This document shows, in pieces, positions 1 through 9,650 of a DNA stretch of 50,801 nt; positions within the stretch are counted from its first letter, which is position 1, and each line of letters opens with the position of its first letter. Origin of the DNA: Pseudomonadota bacterium (GTDB lineage Bacteria > Pseudomonadota > Gammaproteobacteria > Acidiferrobacterales > UBA6901); assembly GCA_021783175.1 (NCBI GenBank), contig JAJXUF010000014.1, forward strand, positions 1-50,801, given 5' to 3'. A program made the position numbers and the translations under genes. The notes under the pieces were generated by a model. The model was not told the DNA's origin, made no database searches, and saw only the letters and a list, made by a program, of their open reading frames with translations.

Positions 1-300
1 TGCCGGAGGCATCGATGGCGATCTTAACCGGACCAGCGCCCGCGGTGTCGGTCCCGAGCAGAGCACCTGTTGAACTGAGTTCCGTGACGTTGCTGTCCCC
101 GCTCGCCGGGCCGGGCGTACCGTTGCCGTAGTTCGCGACCCACACGTTGCCGGAGGCATCGATGGCGATGCCGTACAGATAAGCGCCCGCGGTGTGGGTC
201 CCGAGCAGGGCACCGGTAGAACTGAGTTCTGTGACGTTGCTGTCCCCGCTCGCCGTGCCGGGCGTACCGTTGCCGTAGTTCGCGACCCACACGTTGCCGG
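1..300. repeat. 147-bp in-frame tandem repeat inside the lipoprotein gene
   Basis: The unit around CGTTGCCGTAGTTCGCGACC begins at 121 and again at 268, and the window's first bases match the phase at 148, giving a period of 147 bp (49 codons). Copies differ at only a few positions, much less than expected for old propeller blades, which suggests recent duplication or gene conversion. The array continues beyond the left edge. Confidence 0.85.
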
Positions 301-481
301 AACCGTCGATGGCGATGCCTCGCGGGGAAGCGCCCGCGGTATAGATCGCGGTTGTGGGGGTCGATGGGGCGGTTGAAGTCGTCGATGATCCCCCGCCCCC
401 GCAGGCTGCGAGAGCGAACGTGGCAACGGCTACGAGAATCGCGCCGAGCGCGGGTCGGGAAATGCGAATTGGAAAGAACAT
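1..481 (-). CDS. NHL/Vgb-type beta-propeller lipoprotein, 3' end outside window
   Basis: Reading leftwards from an ATG at 481, about 160 codons stay open to the window edge, so the C-terminus is missing. A GAGGT ribosome binding site lies about 7 nt before the ATG. The N-terminus is a lipoprotein signal: a hydrophobic stretch ending LALAAC followed by a GGGGSSTTSTAP linker. After it come near-identical 49-residue units with GIAIDASGNVWVANYGNG and SNVTELSSTGALLGT, typical of NHL/virginiamycin-B-lyase-like propeller repeats in exported proteins. The likely product is a membrane-anchored propeller of unknown ligand. The family call is firm; the function is not known. Confidence 0.8.
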   Translation of the reverse strand, partial: MFFPIRISRPALGAILVAVATFALAACGGGGSSTTSTAPSTPTTAIYTAGASPRGIAIDGSGNVWVANYGNGTPGTASGDSNVTELSSTGALLGTHTAGAYLYGIAIDASGNVWVANYGNGTPGPASGDSNVTELSSTGALLGTDTAGAGPVKIAIDASG

Positions 482-793
482 GAAGCTTACCTCGATATTG
501 TTGTCAATCGTGGACCTGTCCGCGTGCTGGGAAACGTCCCCCCTGGCACCGGCCAAGATGCAGCTCGCTCACGATGTCTTCTGAAGGTTTCCACGCCCCT
601 GGGGAATCCCGCGAGATGTTGGCGGTATCGTAGTACGTGATAACTTACAGATAGCTTACAGATCGGCCAGGCCGGTGACCGGAAGGATGTTCCGGCCCCG
701 AGTCAGGGAAGTGCGGTTTGCGCTTCTGTTAGGTATCCGGAAGGTCGTCCTTGAGCGCAATTTTTGCTTGCCGTCCCGCTCCAATCCGACTAG
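482..793. other. Intergenic, no gene seen; 11-bp-spaced direct repeat
   Basis: No reading frame here has convincing coding character. The only structure I see is CTTACAGAT at 644-652 repeated at 655-663, that is, with an 11-bp period. Direct repeats at one helical turn are typical of OmpR/PhoB-type regulators. It lies about 165 bp upstream of the lipoprotein start. The right end abuts the IS5 remnant. Confidence 0.4.
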
Positions 794-1959
794 GGAAGCT
801 CTGATCAATCCCGAGTTTTTGATGCCAAAGCGAGTTCAGATGTCATGGTGGCCTGATTGAACCGTCTGTTACCTGTATACCGGCTTTTGAATCATCCTTT
901 GGCGATGATTCGGCAGATCGCGGACGGACTACGCCGTCGCGAGTCGCAACAGCCGTCTCCTCACTATGTAGAGGTTGGTAAGCGCGCAGACCGCGAACAG
1001 CCAGTGGGCGTTTTTGACAAGCCCCGGTGGCGCACCGTCATGAAACCGAAGATGCGCTTGATCACGAGAAACGGATGCTCGCCTTTGGCACGCACTTTCG
1101 ACTTGGTCGTATTCTTGCGTTTCTGGGCAGCGGTCAGAGTGTGGTTGCGCGTAGCCTTCTCATGAGTGAAGTCTTGCGCATAGGGCGCGGCGGTGCGGAT
1201 CGCCTCACGCTGCCCGCGATAGGCGCTGTCTCCCCACACCCGGTTTTCCGCCCCGTGCAGGAGGTCAGGCAGGATCTTCGAGTCGTGCACGTTCGCGGCC
1301 GTCGCGACCACCGAGTGGATGAGCTTCAGTTTGCTGTCGATGCCGACATGCGCCTTCATCCGAAATACCACTGGTTTCCCTTCTTCGCCTGATGCATCTC
1401 GCTGTCGCGGGTCTTGGTCTTGTTCTTGGTGGAGGAAGGTGCCCCGATGATCGTGGCATCGACGATGGTGCCGCGCGAGAGGGTCAAGCCCAAAGCCCCA
1501 AGATGCGCATTGACCAACGCAAAGATCCGGTGGCCCAGGCTGTGCGCTTCCAGCCGGTGGCGGAACTTGCAGATCGTGGTCTCATTGGGCGCCCCTTCGT
1601 GCCCGAGGTCGATCCCGACAAAGGCGCGCATGGCGCGCGAGTCATAAAGCGCTTCTTCCACCGCCGGGTCCGAGACGTTGAACCAGTGCTTGAGGAACTA
1701 GATGCGAAGCATCCGCTCAAGACCCACTACCGGGCGACCGGCCCCGTCATTCCTGGGATAAAACGGCTCAATCAGCGCGCACAGCGCGTTCCACGGCACG
1801 ACCCGATCCATGTCGTTCAGGAATTGCTCGCGTCGTGTCGGTTTCTAGTGCTTCTCGAATCCGGCTTCGGCGAAGGTGGCCTGCTGGGGGCGCATCGCCG
1901 TGTTCTCCATTGATTATTGTTCGATGTGCGTTAGAGTGGCGGAATAAATCAGAGTTAAC
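794..1959 (-). mobile_element. Degenerate IS5-family insertion sequence
   Basis: The ends GGAAGCTCTGATCAATCC (from 794) and, inverted, GGAATAAATCAGAGTTAAC (ending 1959) are diverged terminal inverted repeats around a decayed IS5-type transposase. The 1166-bp length matches the family. Flanking tetranucleotides are CTAG (790-793) and TTAA (1960-1963). Both fit the YTAR target of IS5 elements but are not identical, so no intact target duplication remains. Confidence 0.65.
929..1910 (-). pseudogene. IS5-family transposase, multiply disrupted
   Basis: Starts ATG at 1910 (MENTAMRPQQATFAEAGFEK). Joined across lesions it reads as a full DDE transposase with RPVVGLERMLRI, VGIDLGHEGAPNETTICKF, GTIVDATIIGAPSSTKN, MHQAKKGNQWYFG, MKAHVGIDS, RVWGDSAYRG, KGEHPFLVIKRIFG and LFAVCALTNLYIVRRRLL. 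Lesions: an in-frame TAG after EKH near the N-terminus, a second TAG after MLRI, a 1-nt loss near 1358 (after WYFG), and a 1-nt loss in an A-run near 1015. It cannot make active transposase. Confidence 0.88.
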
Positions 1960-2177
1960 TTAAGAGATGATGGCAGGCAGTTAATTTTCCGCCAAATGTG
2001 CTGCTCAACCGCAGCTTCAGCGTAACAAGAAACAAACAAAGCAAAAACACACTGTCGTCAGGACAATCCGTCAAAAAAGGAAACCGACAAACACGACTTG
2101 CCAACTGATCAACGATTGGCAAGCCAGACACCGCGGCAGCTCAACCGCAACCGCCAATCACGCCGACGCAACTGTCC

Positions 2178-2327
2178 CTACCGCAGGGTGCGCGCGCCAC
2201 CGTCCGCAGATGTTGTCTTGTTAGCGATTTCCCGCTCGACCCCGCCCTCGTCCCTGCGTGCAGCATGGCCAAACACAACAGCGACTACGAAAGCCATGAC
2301 CAGCCAGCTCATAACGAACCACAACAT
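2178..2327 (-). CDS. Small single-pass membrane protein (49 aa)
   Basis: The ATG at 2327 is preceded by AGGAGG with 7-nt spacing, one of the best Shine-Dalgarno matches in the window, which selects this internal start over the longer open frame. The peptide begins MLWFVMSWLVMAFVVAVVFG, a single transmembrane helix, then a charged tail HAARRDEGGVERE. I do not recognise a family. The near-ideal initiation signal argues that it is translated. It stands alone between the IS5 remnant and the PAP2 gene. Confidence 0.55.
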   Translation of the reverse strand: MLWFVMSWLVMAFVVAVVFGHAARRDEGGVEREIANKTTSADGGARTLR

Positions 2328-2455
2328 GATCACACCTCCTATGATGCTCCACGTTGTCAGCCCAACTTCGCGGCACTGCACTTCGCAGCACCGGCTGCCC
2401 AGAACCCCCGCCCCTGTCACTTGCCGTATCGGCGCTGCCTGCTTAGCGGACAGCT

Positions 2456-2812
2456 TCAAAAATTGAAGTCTACGCTACCATCTTCGTAATGCAGCGCCAG
2501 CAGAAATACGCCAAACGCGCGGTATTGGCGGATTAGTGGTCGGTCGCCTTCATGCTGGAGAAATATTGTCGCGAGAACACATTGGTCTCCGGGAAAATTC
2601 TTAATTGAATTATGTTTCGGAGCATAGAGTCTGTCACATTTTCCAAGACTTGGGATCGGCGACTGTCTTCGGAAAACCCCTAAACTCCCAACAGGAAATC
2701 CAGCGTCTATATCTTCAATCGCGCTCACTGCGCAATCTTCTGCACGCCAGTTGATCGAATGACCTCTTCCGAATCGAAGTTGGCTGGCTAACCGCGCGAC
2801 CCGAGGCTGCAC
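2456..2812 (-). CDS. Hypothetical protein, doubtful
   Basis: An open frame of 118 codons from a GTG at 2812, with no clear ribosome binding site and no recognisable motif. It lies just downstream of the PAP2 gene on the same strand and its composition is not obviously coding. It may be a chance frame. It is listed because it is the only candidate in this stretch. Confidence 0.25.
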   Translation of the reverse strand: MQPRVARLASQLRFGRGHSINWRAEDCAVSAIEDIDAGFPVGSLGVFRRQSPIPSLGKCDRLYAPKHNSIKNFPGDQCVLATIFLQHEGDRPLIRQYRAFGVFLLALHYEDGSVDFNF

Positions 2813-2823
2813 GCACTGCGGCT

Positions 2824-3444
2824 TCAGCCGGTCACTGCGTCACCGATTAGGCGTCGCACAGCGAAACGCAGTGCTTGCACGATGAGAAACCCAAGCAGGA
2901 AACCCGCGAGCACGTCTGCCGGAAAATGCGCCCCCACACTGATGCGTGACAGCCCGACCCACAAAACGTAAACACCAAAGCCGACGCGGGCATTGCGCCT
3001 TGCCAGCGGCCAGAGACTGCTGGCTACGGTCGCGGCAAAAACAGAGTGGCCGCTGGGTAGACTGTAGTGATAGAGCGGCGGGCCAATCACATGCACCGAC
3101 CCCGGTGGCAAGGCAAGCAGCGGGCGCGGATAGTTCATTGCCGTCTTGATCCAACCGATCAGAAATCCGTCAACGACAAACGCCAGACTGAACACAGTAA
3201 TAGCGACAAGCCAGGCGAGAGTCCGATCCGGAGCGGCTGAATCAGCATTGCCTCTTGCAGGTCCAGTCTGAACCAGAGCCATCAGCGCGATCGCGGCTAG
3301 ATACAAGGGAAAGTTTCCGTGTGCACCAATTACCGTTCCGAACCACATAACTCGATCAAATAGATCGCCGCGCACATTATTAATGGCGTGAAAAAGCCAT
3401 ACGTTCGCCCCGCCCCAGTCGTAGAAAATAGCCTTCAATCGCAT
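2824..3444 (-). CDS. PAP2-family membrane phosphatase (206 aa)
   Basis: A membrane phosphatase of the PAP2/undecaprenyl-pyrophosphatase-like superfamily. The three catalytic signatures are visible in order: KTAMNYPRP (motif 1), the PSGH tetrad with catalytic His (motif 2) and SRISVGAHFPAD (motif 3). About five to six hydrophobic helices surround them. Substrate could be a lipid phosphate or isoprenyl pyrophosphate; the sequence does not decide. It lies just downstream of the DUF4337 gene on the same strand (9-bp gap) and may be cotranscribed. Confidence 0.88.
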   Translation of the reverse strand: MRLKAIFYDWGGANVWLFHAINNVRGDLFDRVMWFGTVIGAHGNFPLYLAAIALMALVQTGPARGNADSAAPDRTLAWLVAITVFSLAFVVDGFLIGWIKTAMNYPRPLLALPPGSVHVIGPPLYHYSLPSGHSVFAATVASSLWPLARRNARVGFGVYVLWVGLSRISVGAHFPADVLAGFLLGFLIVQALRFAVRRLIGDAVTG

Positions 3445-3453
3445 TCTTGACCG

Positions 3454-4023
3454 TCAGAACAACAAGGCGCCGACAGCAAGCCAAATGCCAGCTGCAGCAG
3501 CGACGCCGGCGATGGCAAAGAGCCACTTCTTGCGCGTTAGTGCAGTGATCGAAGCAAGCGATATCGCAACTTGAAAAAGAGTCATGCCTTGCTCCAGGCG
3601 ATGCAGCGGATGCATCAGCTGAGCGCTTCTTTCATTAGCCTTGGTAGACTCCTCCTCTAGCGCATCGGCCTTGGCCTTGATTTCCTTTTTTTCCGCATCG
3701 TACTTGGCGATTTGCTGCGTATAGTGTTTGGCCCGGGCGCCGCTCGTGAGATCGGCGGCCAGTTCCATCAGGTGACCTTTACTGCTTTTGGACTGATAAT
3801 AGTTCCACTGATCAGACGCCTGAGTTTTCTTGAGCACCGCGTCATTCTTGTAGAGCATCGCCTCATTCAACGTCGTAGTCACGTTGTAACCGACCACGGC
3901 GCCCAGGGTCGCGAGCAGGGCCGTGAATATTGCCACAGACTGGGCGAGACCTGGACCGTGCATTGCCTGGTGCTCGACTTCGTGCTCGTGCGCGGCGTGC
4001 ACGTGCAAACCTTCCTCACTCAT
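3454..4023 (-). CDS. DUF4337 membrane protein (189 aa)
   Basis: His-rich N-terminus (HVHAAHEHEVEHQAMHG), a first transmembrane helix around residues 25-45 (VAIFTALLATLGAVVGY), a long charged, probably coiled-coil middle (YDAEKKEIKAKADALEEES) and two C-terminal membrane helices. This is the layout of DUF4337 proteins, whose function is unknown. An AAGGAAGGG ribosome binding site precedes the ATG at 4023. The His cluster could bind metal, but that is speculation. Confidence 0.82.
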   Translation of the reverse strand: MSEEGLHVHAAHEHEVEHQAMHGPGLAQSVAIFTALLATLGAVVGYNVTTTLNEAMLYKNDAVLKKTQASDQWNYYQSKSSKGHLMELAADLTSGARAKHYTQQIAKYDAEKKEIKAKADALEEESTKANERSAQLMHPLHRLEQGMTLFQVAISLASITALTRKKWLFAIAGVAAAAGIWLAVGALLF

Positions 4024-4305
4024 ATCGCAAACCCTTCCTTATGGAGGCGCTTAGCGCCGGACAAAAATGCCAAGAGCACACATATTACACAACGCCTGGA
4101 ACGTGGACTACGTATGGGGAAACCGGCATGAAAACATCAACTGGCCGATGCAAATCTGAGTCAACCTTCTGCATCATGCGTGCGGGTTCCTCCGAGCCAT
4201 TAAGCTGCTCTGGGCATCTGGCTGAGTTCGTCACCCCAGATTCGTGGCGGATTGCCCGATCGGCTAGCCTTGACGCGGCGCCTCTGCCGCGCTGGCCGAG
4301 AGCCG

Positions 4306-5976
4306 CTAGTGAACCCACGCCTGCCCTTCGCCGCGCGGATCGCTCGCCGCCTCGACCCGGTTCCTTTTCTTGAACCAGGCCACAATCTGCATATTGCCGT
4401 AGCCGGATGCCACCGGCTTCAGGTGGTAGCCAAGACCCTCAAGGCCGCGGATCTCCCTGGCACTGAATGCACCGGGTTCGTACTCAACCTGGTCCGGCAG
4501 GTATTGATGGTGGAAACGCTTGAGCGCCACCCAATCACGGGGACCGCCGCGGTGCTCGGCGAACTGAAGTGTCGCTAACAAGACCATGCTGATGATGCGG
4601 CTTCCGCCCGGCGTACCGAGAACGACGACCGCATCCGGCGTTTCGAGAAAAGTCGGAGTCATGCTGGAAAGCGGGGTCTTCCCCGGTGCGATCGCATTGG
4701 CGTTGTTGCCCACAAGGCCGTAGGTATTCGGCACACCTGGCTTGGCAACAAAATCATCCATCTCGTTGTTTAGCACGACCCCGGTCCCTGGTGGCATAAA
4801 AGCAGAGCCAAACAGCGTATTGACAGTAAGTGTGGCTGCCACGCGGTTGCCGGCCGTGTCGATGACCGAAAAGTGCGTGGTGTGAAGTCCAGCTGGCACA
4901 GTCGGGCCCGGTACGCTTACGCCGGCACGTGCACCGATCTCGCGACTCAGCTTCGTGGCGTAAGCGGCACTTAATAAGTGTGCGGTGTCGACGTGAACGA
5001 AATCCGGATCTCCCAGATAACGCGCGCGGTCGCGATAGGCCAGCCGCATGGCTTCTATAATAGTGTGGTCGCGCTCGACGCTACTCATGTGCTGAAGATT
5101 GAAGTGACCAAGGATATTGAGCATTTCGATGAGCACTATTCCGCCCGATGACGGCAACGGTGCCGAGGTGACGCGCACGCCGCGGTACATGCCGTGCACG
5201 GGCGTACGCTCGATGACGTGATACTGCGCCAGATCACGTGCCGACCAGATGCCACCTGCGGCACGCACACCACGTATCAATTTTTCGGCCACCTCTCCGC
5301 TGTAGAAGCCAGCGCGACCCTCTTTGGCGATGCGCTCCAGCGTGACGGCAAGGTCCTTCTGTCGAATTACGTAGCCGGGTTCCGGTGCCTTTCCGCCGTC
5401 GAGGTACACCGCGGCTGCCGCGGGAGACATAAGCAAAACTGCAGCACGCTTTTGAGCCATTTCCTGATAGCGCCGGGTGACGTCAAAACCCTCCTGCGCC
5501 AGCTGGATGGCGGGCGCAAGACTGCGCGATAGCGGCAGCCGGCCGTAATGGTGTGCTATGTAGACCAGCGCCGCCGGGGTGCCTGGAATGGCGGCAGCAA
5601 GCGGACCATCGAGTGAGAGGTGCGGCACCACGTCGCCGTTCTTGTTGAGATACATATTGGCACTGGCTGCCAGCGGCGCTCGCTCGCGCGCATCCAGCAT
5701 GGTTTCGAAGCCGTCTGAGTTGCGGTGTAGCAGCCAGAAACCGCCGCCGCCAAGTCCCGAGCTGTAGGGCTCGACTACGGCCAGCACGGCGGCGATCGCC
5801 ACGGCCGCATCGAAAGCATTGCCACCTTCCTTGAGAATCCTGGCGCCTGCCGCAGTGGCCAGCGGCTCGGCGGTAGCAATGGCCGCCTGCGGCGGATGCA
5901 TTGTAGAGGCCTGCACCGCGTACGGCAGCAGGACAAAACACATCATGAATGCACACAGCTTGCGGCGCATGTACAA
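4306..5976 (-). CDS. ggt: Gamma-glutamyltransferase precursor (556 aa)
   Basis: Transfers or hydrolyses the gamma-glutamyl group of glutathione in the periplasm; made as a precursor that self-cleaves at a Thr. A signal peptide is visible (CAFMMCFVLLPYAVQAS). The large subunit carries EGGNAFDAAVA and YSSGLGGGGFWLL. The autoprocessing and nucleophile site is Thr367 in LHTTHFSVID, followed by small-subunit motifs VNTLFGSAFMPPGTG, LNNEMDDF, PLSSMTPT and GTPGGSRI. Length fits the family. It stands alone, with about 150 bp to the ferredoxin gene upstream. Confidence 0.95.
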   Translation of the reverse strand: MYMRRKLCAFMMCFVLLPYAVQASTMHPPQAAIATAEPLATAAGARILKEGGNAFDAAVAIAAVLAVVEPYSSGLGGGGFWLLHRNSDGFETMLDARERAPLAASANMYLNKNGDVVPHLSLDGPLAAAIPGTPAALVYIAHHYGRLPLSRSLAPAIQLAQEGFDVTRRYQEMAQKRAAVLLMSPAAAAVYLDGGKAPEPGYVIRQKDLAVTLERIAKEGRAGFYSGEVAEKLIRGVRAAGGIWSARDLAQYHVIERTPVHGMYRGVRVTSAPLPSSGGIVLIEMLNILGHFNLQHMSSVERDHTIIEAMRLAYRDRARYLGDPDFVHVDTAHLLSAAYATKLSREIGARAGVSVPGPTVPAGLHTTHFSVIDTAGNRVAATLTVNTLFGSAFMPPGTGVVLNNEMDDFVAKPGVPNTYGLVGNNANAIAPGKTPLSSMTPTFLETPDAVVVLGTPGGSRIISMVLLATLQFAEHRGGPRDWVALKRFHHQYLPDQVEYEPGAFSAREIRGLEGLGYHLKPVASGYGNMQIVAWFKKRNRVEAASDPRGEGQAWVH

Positions 5977-6129
5977 AACATACTTTGGGCTGTCGCCAAA
6001 GTACAGTCAGGCAGGGAAAGTGCGTTTGTTTTGCCGTTAAAGGAGAAAGACGTAGCTAAATCGGCGTGCCACGCGCCCTTGCAGCAGGATTCCGGCGGAA
6101 AGAACTGACTTAGCGGAATGCGCGGGCGG

Positions 6130-6925
<796 letters not shown>

Positions 6926-6963
6926 TTATACCGAAATGATGTGGACTCGTTCCAGACGGCGAG

Positions 6964-7542
6964 CTACGGTGCGCATTGTGCCAGGTGGTAGCCGACTTGT
7001 CCGGCATGCTTGCTGCGCAGTAACGTCCAGGAATCCGGCAGCAACAGCGGCTCTCCGCTTGCCGCCTCAAGATAGATCAGTCCGCCTGGCCGGATCCAAC
7101 CTCCCTTCGCCAGCAGCGCACAACAGGTCGCGAGAAGGCCGCTTTGATAGGGCGGATCCAGAAACACGATATCAAATGGCCGCGCCGCACCACGCAGGTA
7201 AGTGACTGCATCACCGGCAATAATCTCGGCACCAGACGCCATCAAGCGCTCGACATTGGCCCTGAGAGCGGCCGCCACGACCGTATCCTGCTCGACCAGC
7301 ACGACACGCAGTGCGCCGCGCGAAAGTGCCTCAAGACCCAAGGCACCGCTACCGGCGAAAAGATCCAGGCATTGCGCCCCGGCAATCCACGGTTGCAGCC
7401 AGTTGAACAATGTTTCACGCACGCGGTCGGGAGTCGGCCGAACGCTTTCGCTTTTCGGCAAACTCAATCGCCGACTGCGCCAGCTGCCACCGATGATGCG
7501 AACGTAACCGGGTCCGGCATTAGGCGGGCGTTTACCTGTCAT
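6964..7542 (-). CDS. rsmD: 16S rRNA (guanine966-N2)-methyltransferase
   Basis: Methylates G966 of 16S rRNA with SAM. SAM-binding motif DLFAGSGALGLEALSRGA and catalytic DPPY (VFLDPPY) are present, with the family N-terminal VRIIGGSWRSRRL. The open frame extends to 7665, but I start at the ATG at 7542 (MTGKRPPNAGPG) because the upstream 41 codons have no family similarity. Divergent from ftsY, a conserved arrangement. Confidence 0.93.
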   Translation of the reverse strand: MTGKRPPNAGPGYVRIIGGSWRSRRLSLPKSESVRPTPDRVRETLFNWLQPWIAGAQCLDLFAGSGALGLEALSRGALRVVLVEQDTVVAAALRANVERLMASGAEIIAGDAVTYLRGAARPFDIVFLDPPYQSGLLATCCALLAKGGWIRPGGLIYLEAASGEPLLLPDSWTLLRSKHAGQVGYHLAQCAP

Positions 7543-7923
7543 TGCAGCCAACGATCGCGGTGACCCGATTGCCGGGGCTCGCGCGGAAGCGGATCGCGTA
7601 GCGAACCGGAGACAAACTTGCTGCTTCAACTTCGCACAAGATGCCCGTGTATCCCGATTTCCCATCCGCGATGCCCAGCCGATTCCACAGCGGTGAGAGG
7701 TTCATTCGTGAGCGGTTCCCCTTCCGCACCATTATTTTGCGCCCATCACCTGGAGCGCCGTCGCGCATTACACCCTCGCGGCCGGGAGCGCCTTGACGCT
7801 CGCGGGCGCAGGCAGCCAGCATCGGTGCGGGGACAATCGCGTTTTTTGGCCTCAAGGACATCATGTTTCCTTTAACGGATAGGGATGCGGATGATAGGAT
7901 AACCCATCGTTTTCAACCTTGTA
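7543..7923. other. Divergent rsmD-ftsY intergenic region
   Basis: 380 bp between two divergent genes. An open minus-strand frame crosses it (7532-7864) but shows no recognisable domain and runs into rsmD. In many relatives an M16 peptidase gene sits here; I see no remnant of one. Promoters for both flanking genes presumably lie here, without a clear consensus. Confidence 0.4.
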
Positions 7924-8880
7924 ATGCCAATGGGTCTGTTCGACAAAGCGGTGCGCAACACAAACGGCGGCGGAATGCTGAACCGCATCGGCGAGCGTCT
8001 TGCCGCCACGCGCCGCGGACTGGGGCAGCGCCTTGCGGGGCTGGTGCGAGGCCACGCGGCTCTCGACGTGGCGCTCGTCGAGGACATTGAGGCCTTGCTG
8101 CTCAGCGCCGACGTGGGTATTGAAGCTACGCGCGACATCCTCGCACAGGTAAGTGCCGCCTCTGCGCGCGAACCGGCGCAGCTCTATGCGCAGCTGCGCA
8201 CCGCCATGCTGGAAATCATCGCCCCGTGCGCTAAACCCCTCACGGTCGCGCATGACGTGCGCCCATATGTGATCATGGTCGTCGGCGTAAACGGCGCCGG
8301 CAAGACCACGACAATCGGAAAGCTTGCGCACCACCTTAAAGCCGAGGGTCATAGTCTAATGCTTGCAGCCGGCGACACCTTTCGTGCTGCGGCGGTCGAA
8401 CAGCTACAAACCTGGGGCGAGCGCAATTCTGTCCCGGTCATTGCGCAACCCGGCGGCGCAGATGCTGCGGCCGTGGCGCACGATGCCATGCAAGCAGCAA
8501 TCGCTCGCCAGGTCGACGTGCTTATAATTGATACTGCCGGACGCCTGCATACTCAATCCGGCCTCATGGATGAACTGAAAAAGATTCGCCGGGTCATCGC
8601 GCGCTTTGACGCGCATGCTCCGCACGAGGTATTGCTGGTACTCGATGCAGGCATTGGCCAGAATGCGCTGGCGCAACTCGCGCACTTTCACGAGGCGGTC
8701 AAAGTGACTGGGCTCTGCCTTACCAAACTGGACGGCACAGCCAAAGGCGGCATACTGTTCGCAATGGCCAGGAAGACGGCCATTCCCATCCGCTTCATTG
8801 GAGTCGGCGAAGGAATTGAGGATCTGCGTACATTCGATGCGGAGGAATTTGTCGACGCTATATTGCCGCTGACCGACTGA
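7924..8880 (+). CDS. ftsY: Signal recognition particle receptor FtsY (318 aa)
   Basis: SRP-receptor GTPase delivering ribosome-nascent chain complexes to the membrane. NG domain motifs in order: GVNGAGKTTTIGKLA (P-loop), DTFRAAAVEQL, DTAGRLHTQ, TKLDGTAKGG and GVGEGIEDL. The acidic A domain seen in long FtsY proteins is essentially absent: the protein begins almost directly with the N domain. ATGs at 7924 and 7930 are both possible starts. Followed by ftsE and ftsX on the same strand. Confidence 0.97.
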   Translation: MPMGLFDKAVRNTNGGGMLNRIGERLAATRRGLGQRLAGLVRGHAALDVALVEDIEALLLSADVGIEATRDILAQVSAASAREPAQLYAQLRTAMLEIIAPCAKPLTVAHDVRPYVIMVVGVNGAGKTTTIGKLAHHLKAEGHSLMLAAGDTFRAAAVEQLQTWGERNSVPVIAQPGGADAAAVAHDAMQAAIARQVDVLIIDTAGRLHTQSGLMDELKKIRRVIARFDAHAPHEVLLVLDAGIGQNALAQLAHFHEAVKVTGLCLTKLDGTAKGGILFAMARKTAIPIRFIGVGEGIEDLRTFDAEEFVDAILPLTD

Positions 8881-8975
8881 TACAAGACTATGGCAAATAA
8901 ATAGGATCGTGCATTATTTCTTACATAACTACATACTTTACTTGTTCACTACGTGGCACAACTCGCTAACCTGAA

Positions 8976-9650
8976 ATGATTCAGCTGAATAACGTTTCCA
9001 AACGCTATCCCGGCGGCTTCGATGCGCTGCGCAATGTCAGCTTTGAAATGGCGGACAATGAGATGGTCTTCATTACCGGTCATTCCGGCGCCGGGAAGAG
9101 TACTCTACTCAAGATCATTACCCTGATCGAGCACGCCTCGCGTGGCCAAGTGATAGTCAACAACAAGAATCTGGCGCGCCTTCCACGCCGCCGCATTCCC
9201 TATTTCCGTCGCGAAATCGGCATAGTATTCCAGGACAACAAGCTGCTATATGACCGCACGGTATTCGACAATGTCGCTCTGCCCCTTATTGTATCCGGCG
9301 TGTCACATCAGGAAATCGGCAGGCGCACACGGGCGGCGCTGGACAAGGTGGGGTTACTCAGCAAGGAAAAAATGTATCCCATAACACTTTCCGGCGGCGA
9401 ACAGCAACGCGTCGGCATCGCGCGCGCGGTGGTGAATAAACCTGCACTTCTGCTTGCGGATGAACCCACTGGCAATCTTGATGCGGAGCTGTCCGACCAG
9501 ATCATTGATCTGTTCCACGACTTCAATCAGCATGGCGTGAGCGTTGTCATCGCCACCCATGACCTGCGGCAGATCAAACGCGTACGCAAGCGCGTACTGG
9601 CACTCAAGGATGGAGAGCTTGCCCTGGACAGCGGGATACGATCGGAATGA
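8976..9650 (+). CDS. ftsE: Cell division ATP-binding protein FtsE (224 aa)
   Basis: ABC ATPase that with FtsX links the divisome to peptidoglycan hydrolase activation. Walker [10 protein letters not shown], signature [14 protein letters not shown], Walker [12 protein letters not shown] and the switch His in VVIATHD are all present. It overlaps ftsX by 4 bp (ATGA), indicating translational coupling. A 95-bp AT-rich gap separates it from ftsY. Confidence 0.97.
   Translation: MIQLNNVSKRYPGGFDALRNVSFEMADNEMVFITGHSGAGKSTLLKIITLIEHASRGQVIVNNKNLARLPRRRIPYFRREIGIVFQDNKLLYDRTVFDNVALPLIVSGVSHQEIGRRTRAALDKVGLLSKEKMYPITLSGGEQQRVGIARAVVNKPALLLADEPTGNLDAELSDQIIDLFHDFNQHGVSVVIATHDLRQIKRVRKRVLALKDGELALDSGIRSE

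Noticed and set aside
7532..7864. Minus-strand frame of 110 codons upstream of rsmD
   Set aside because: It overlaps the rsmD start, has no motif and does not resemble the M16 peptidase sometimes found here.
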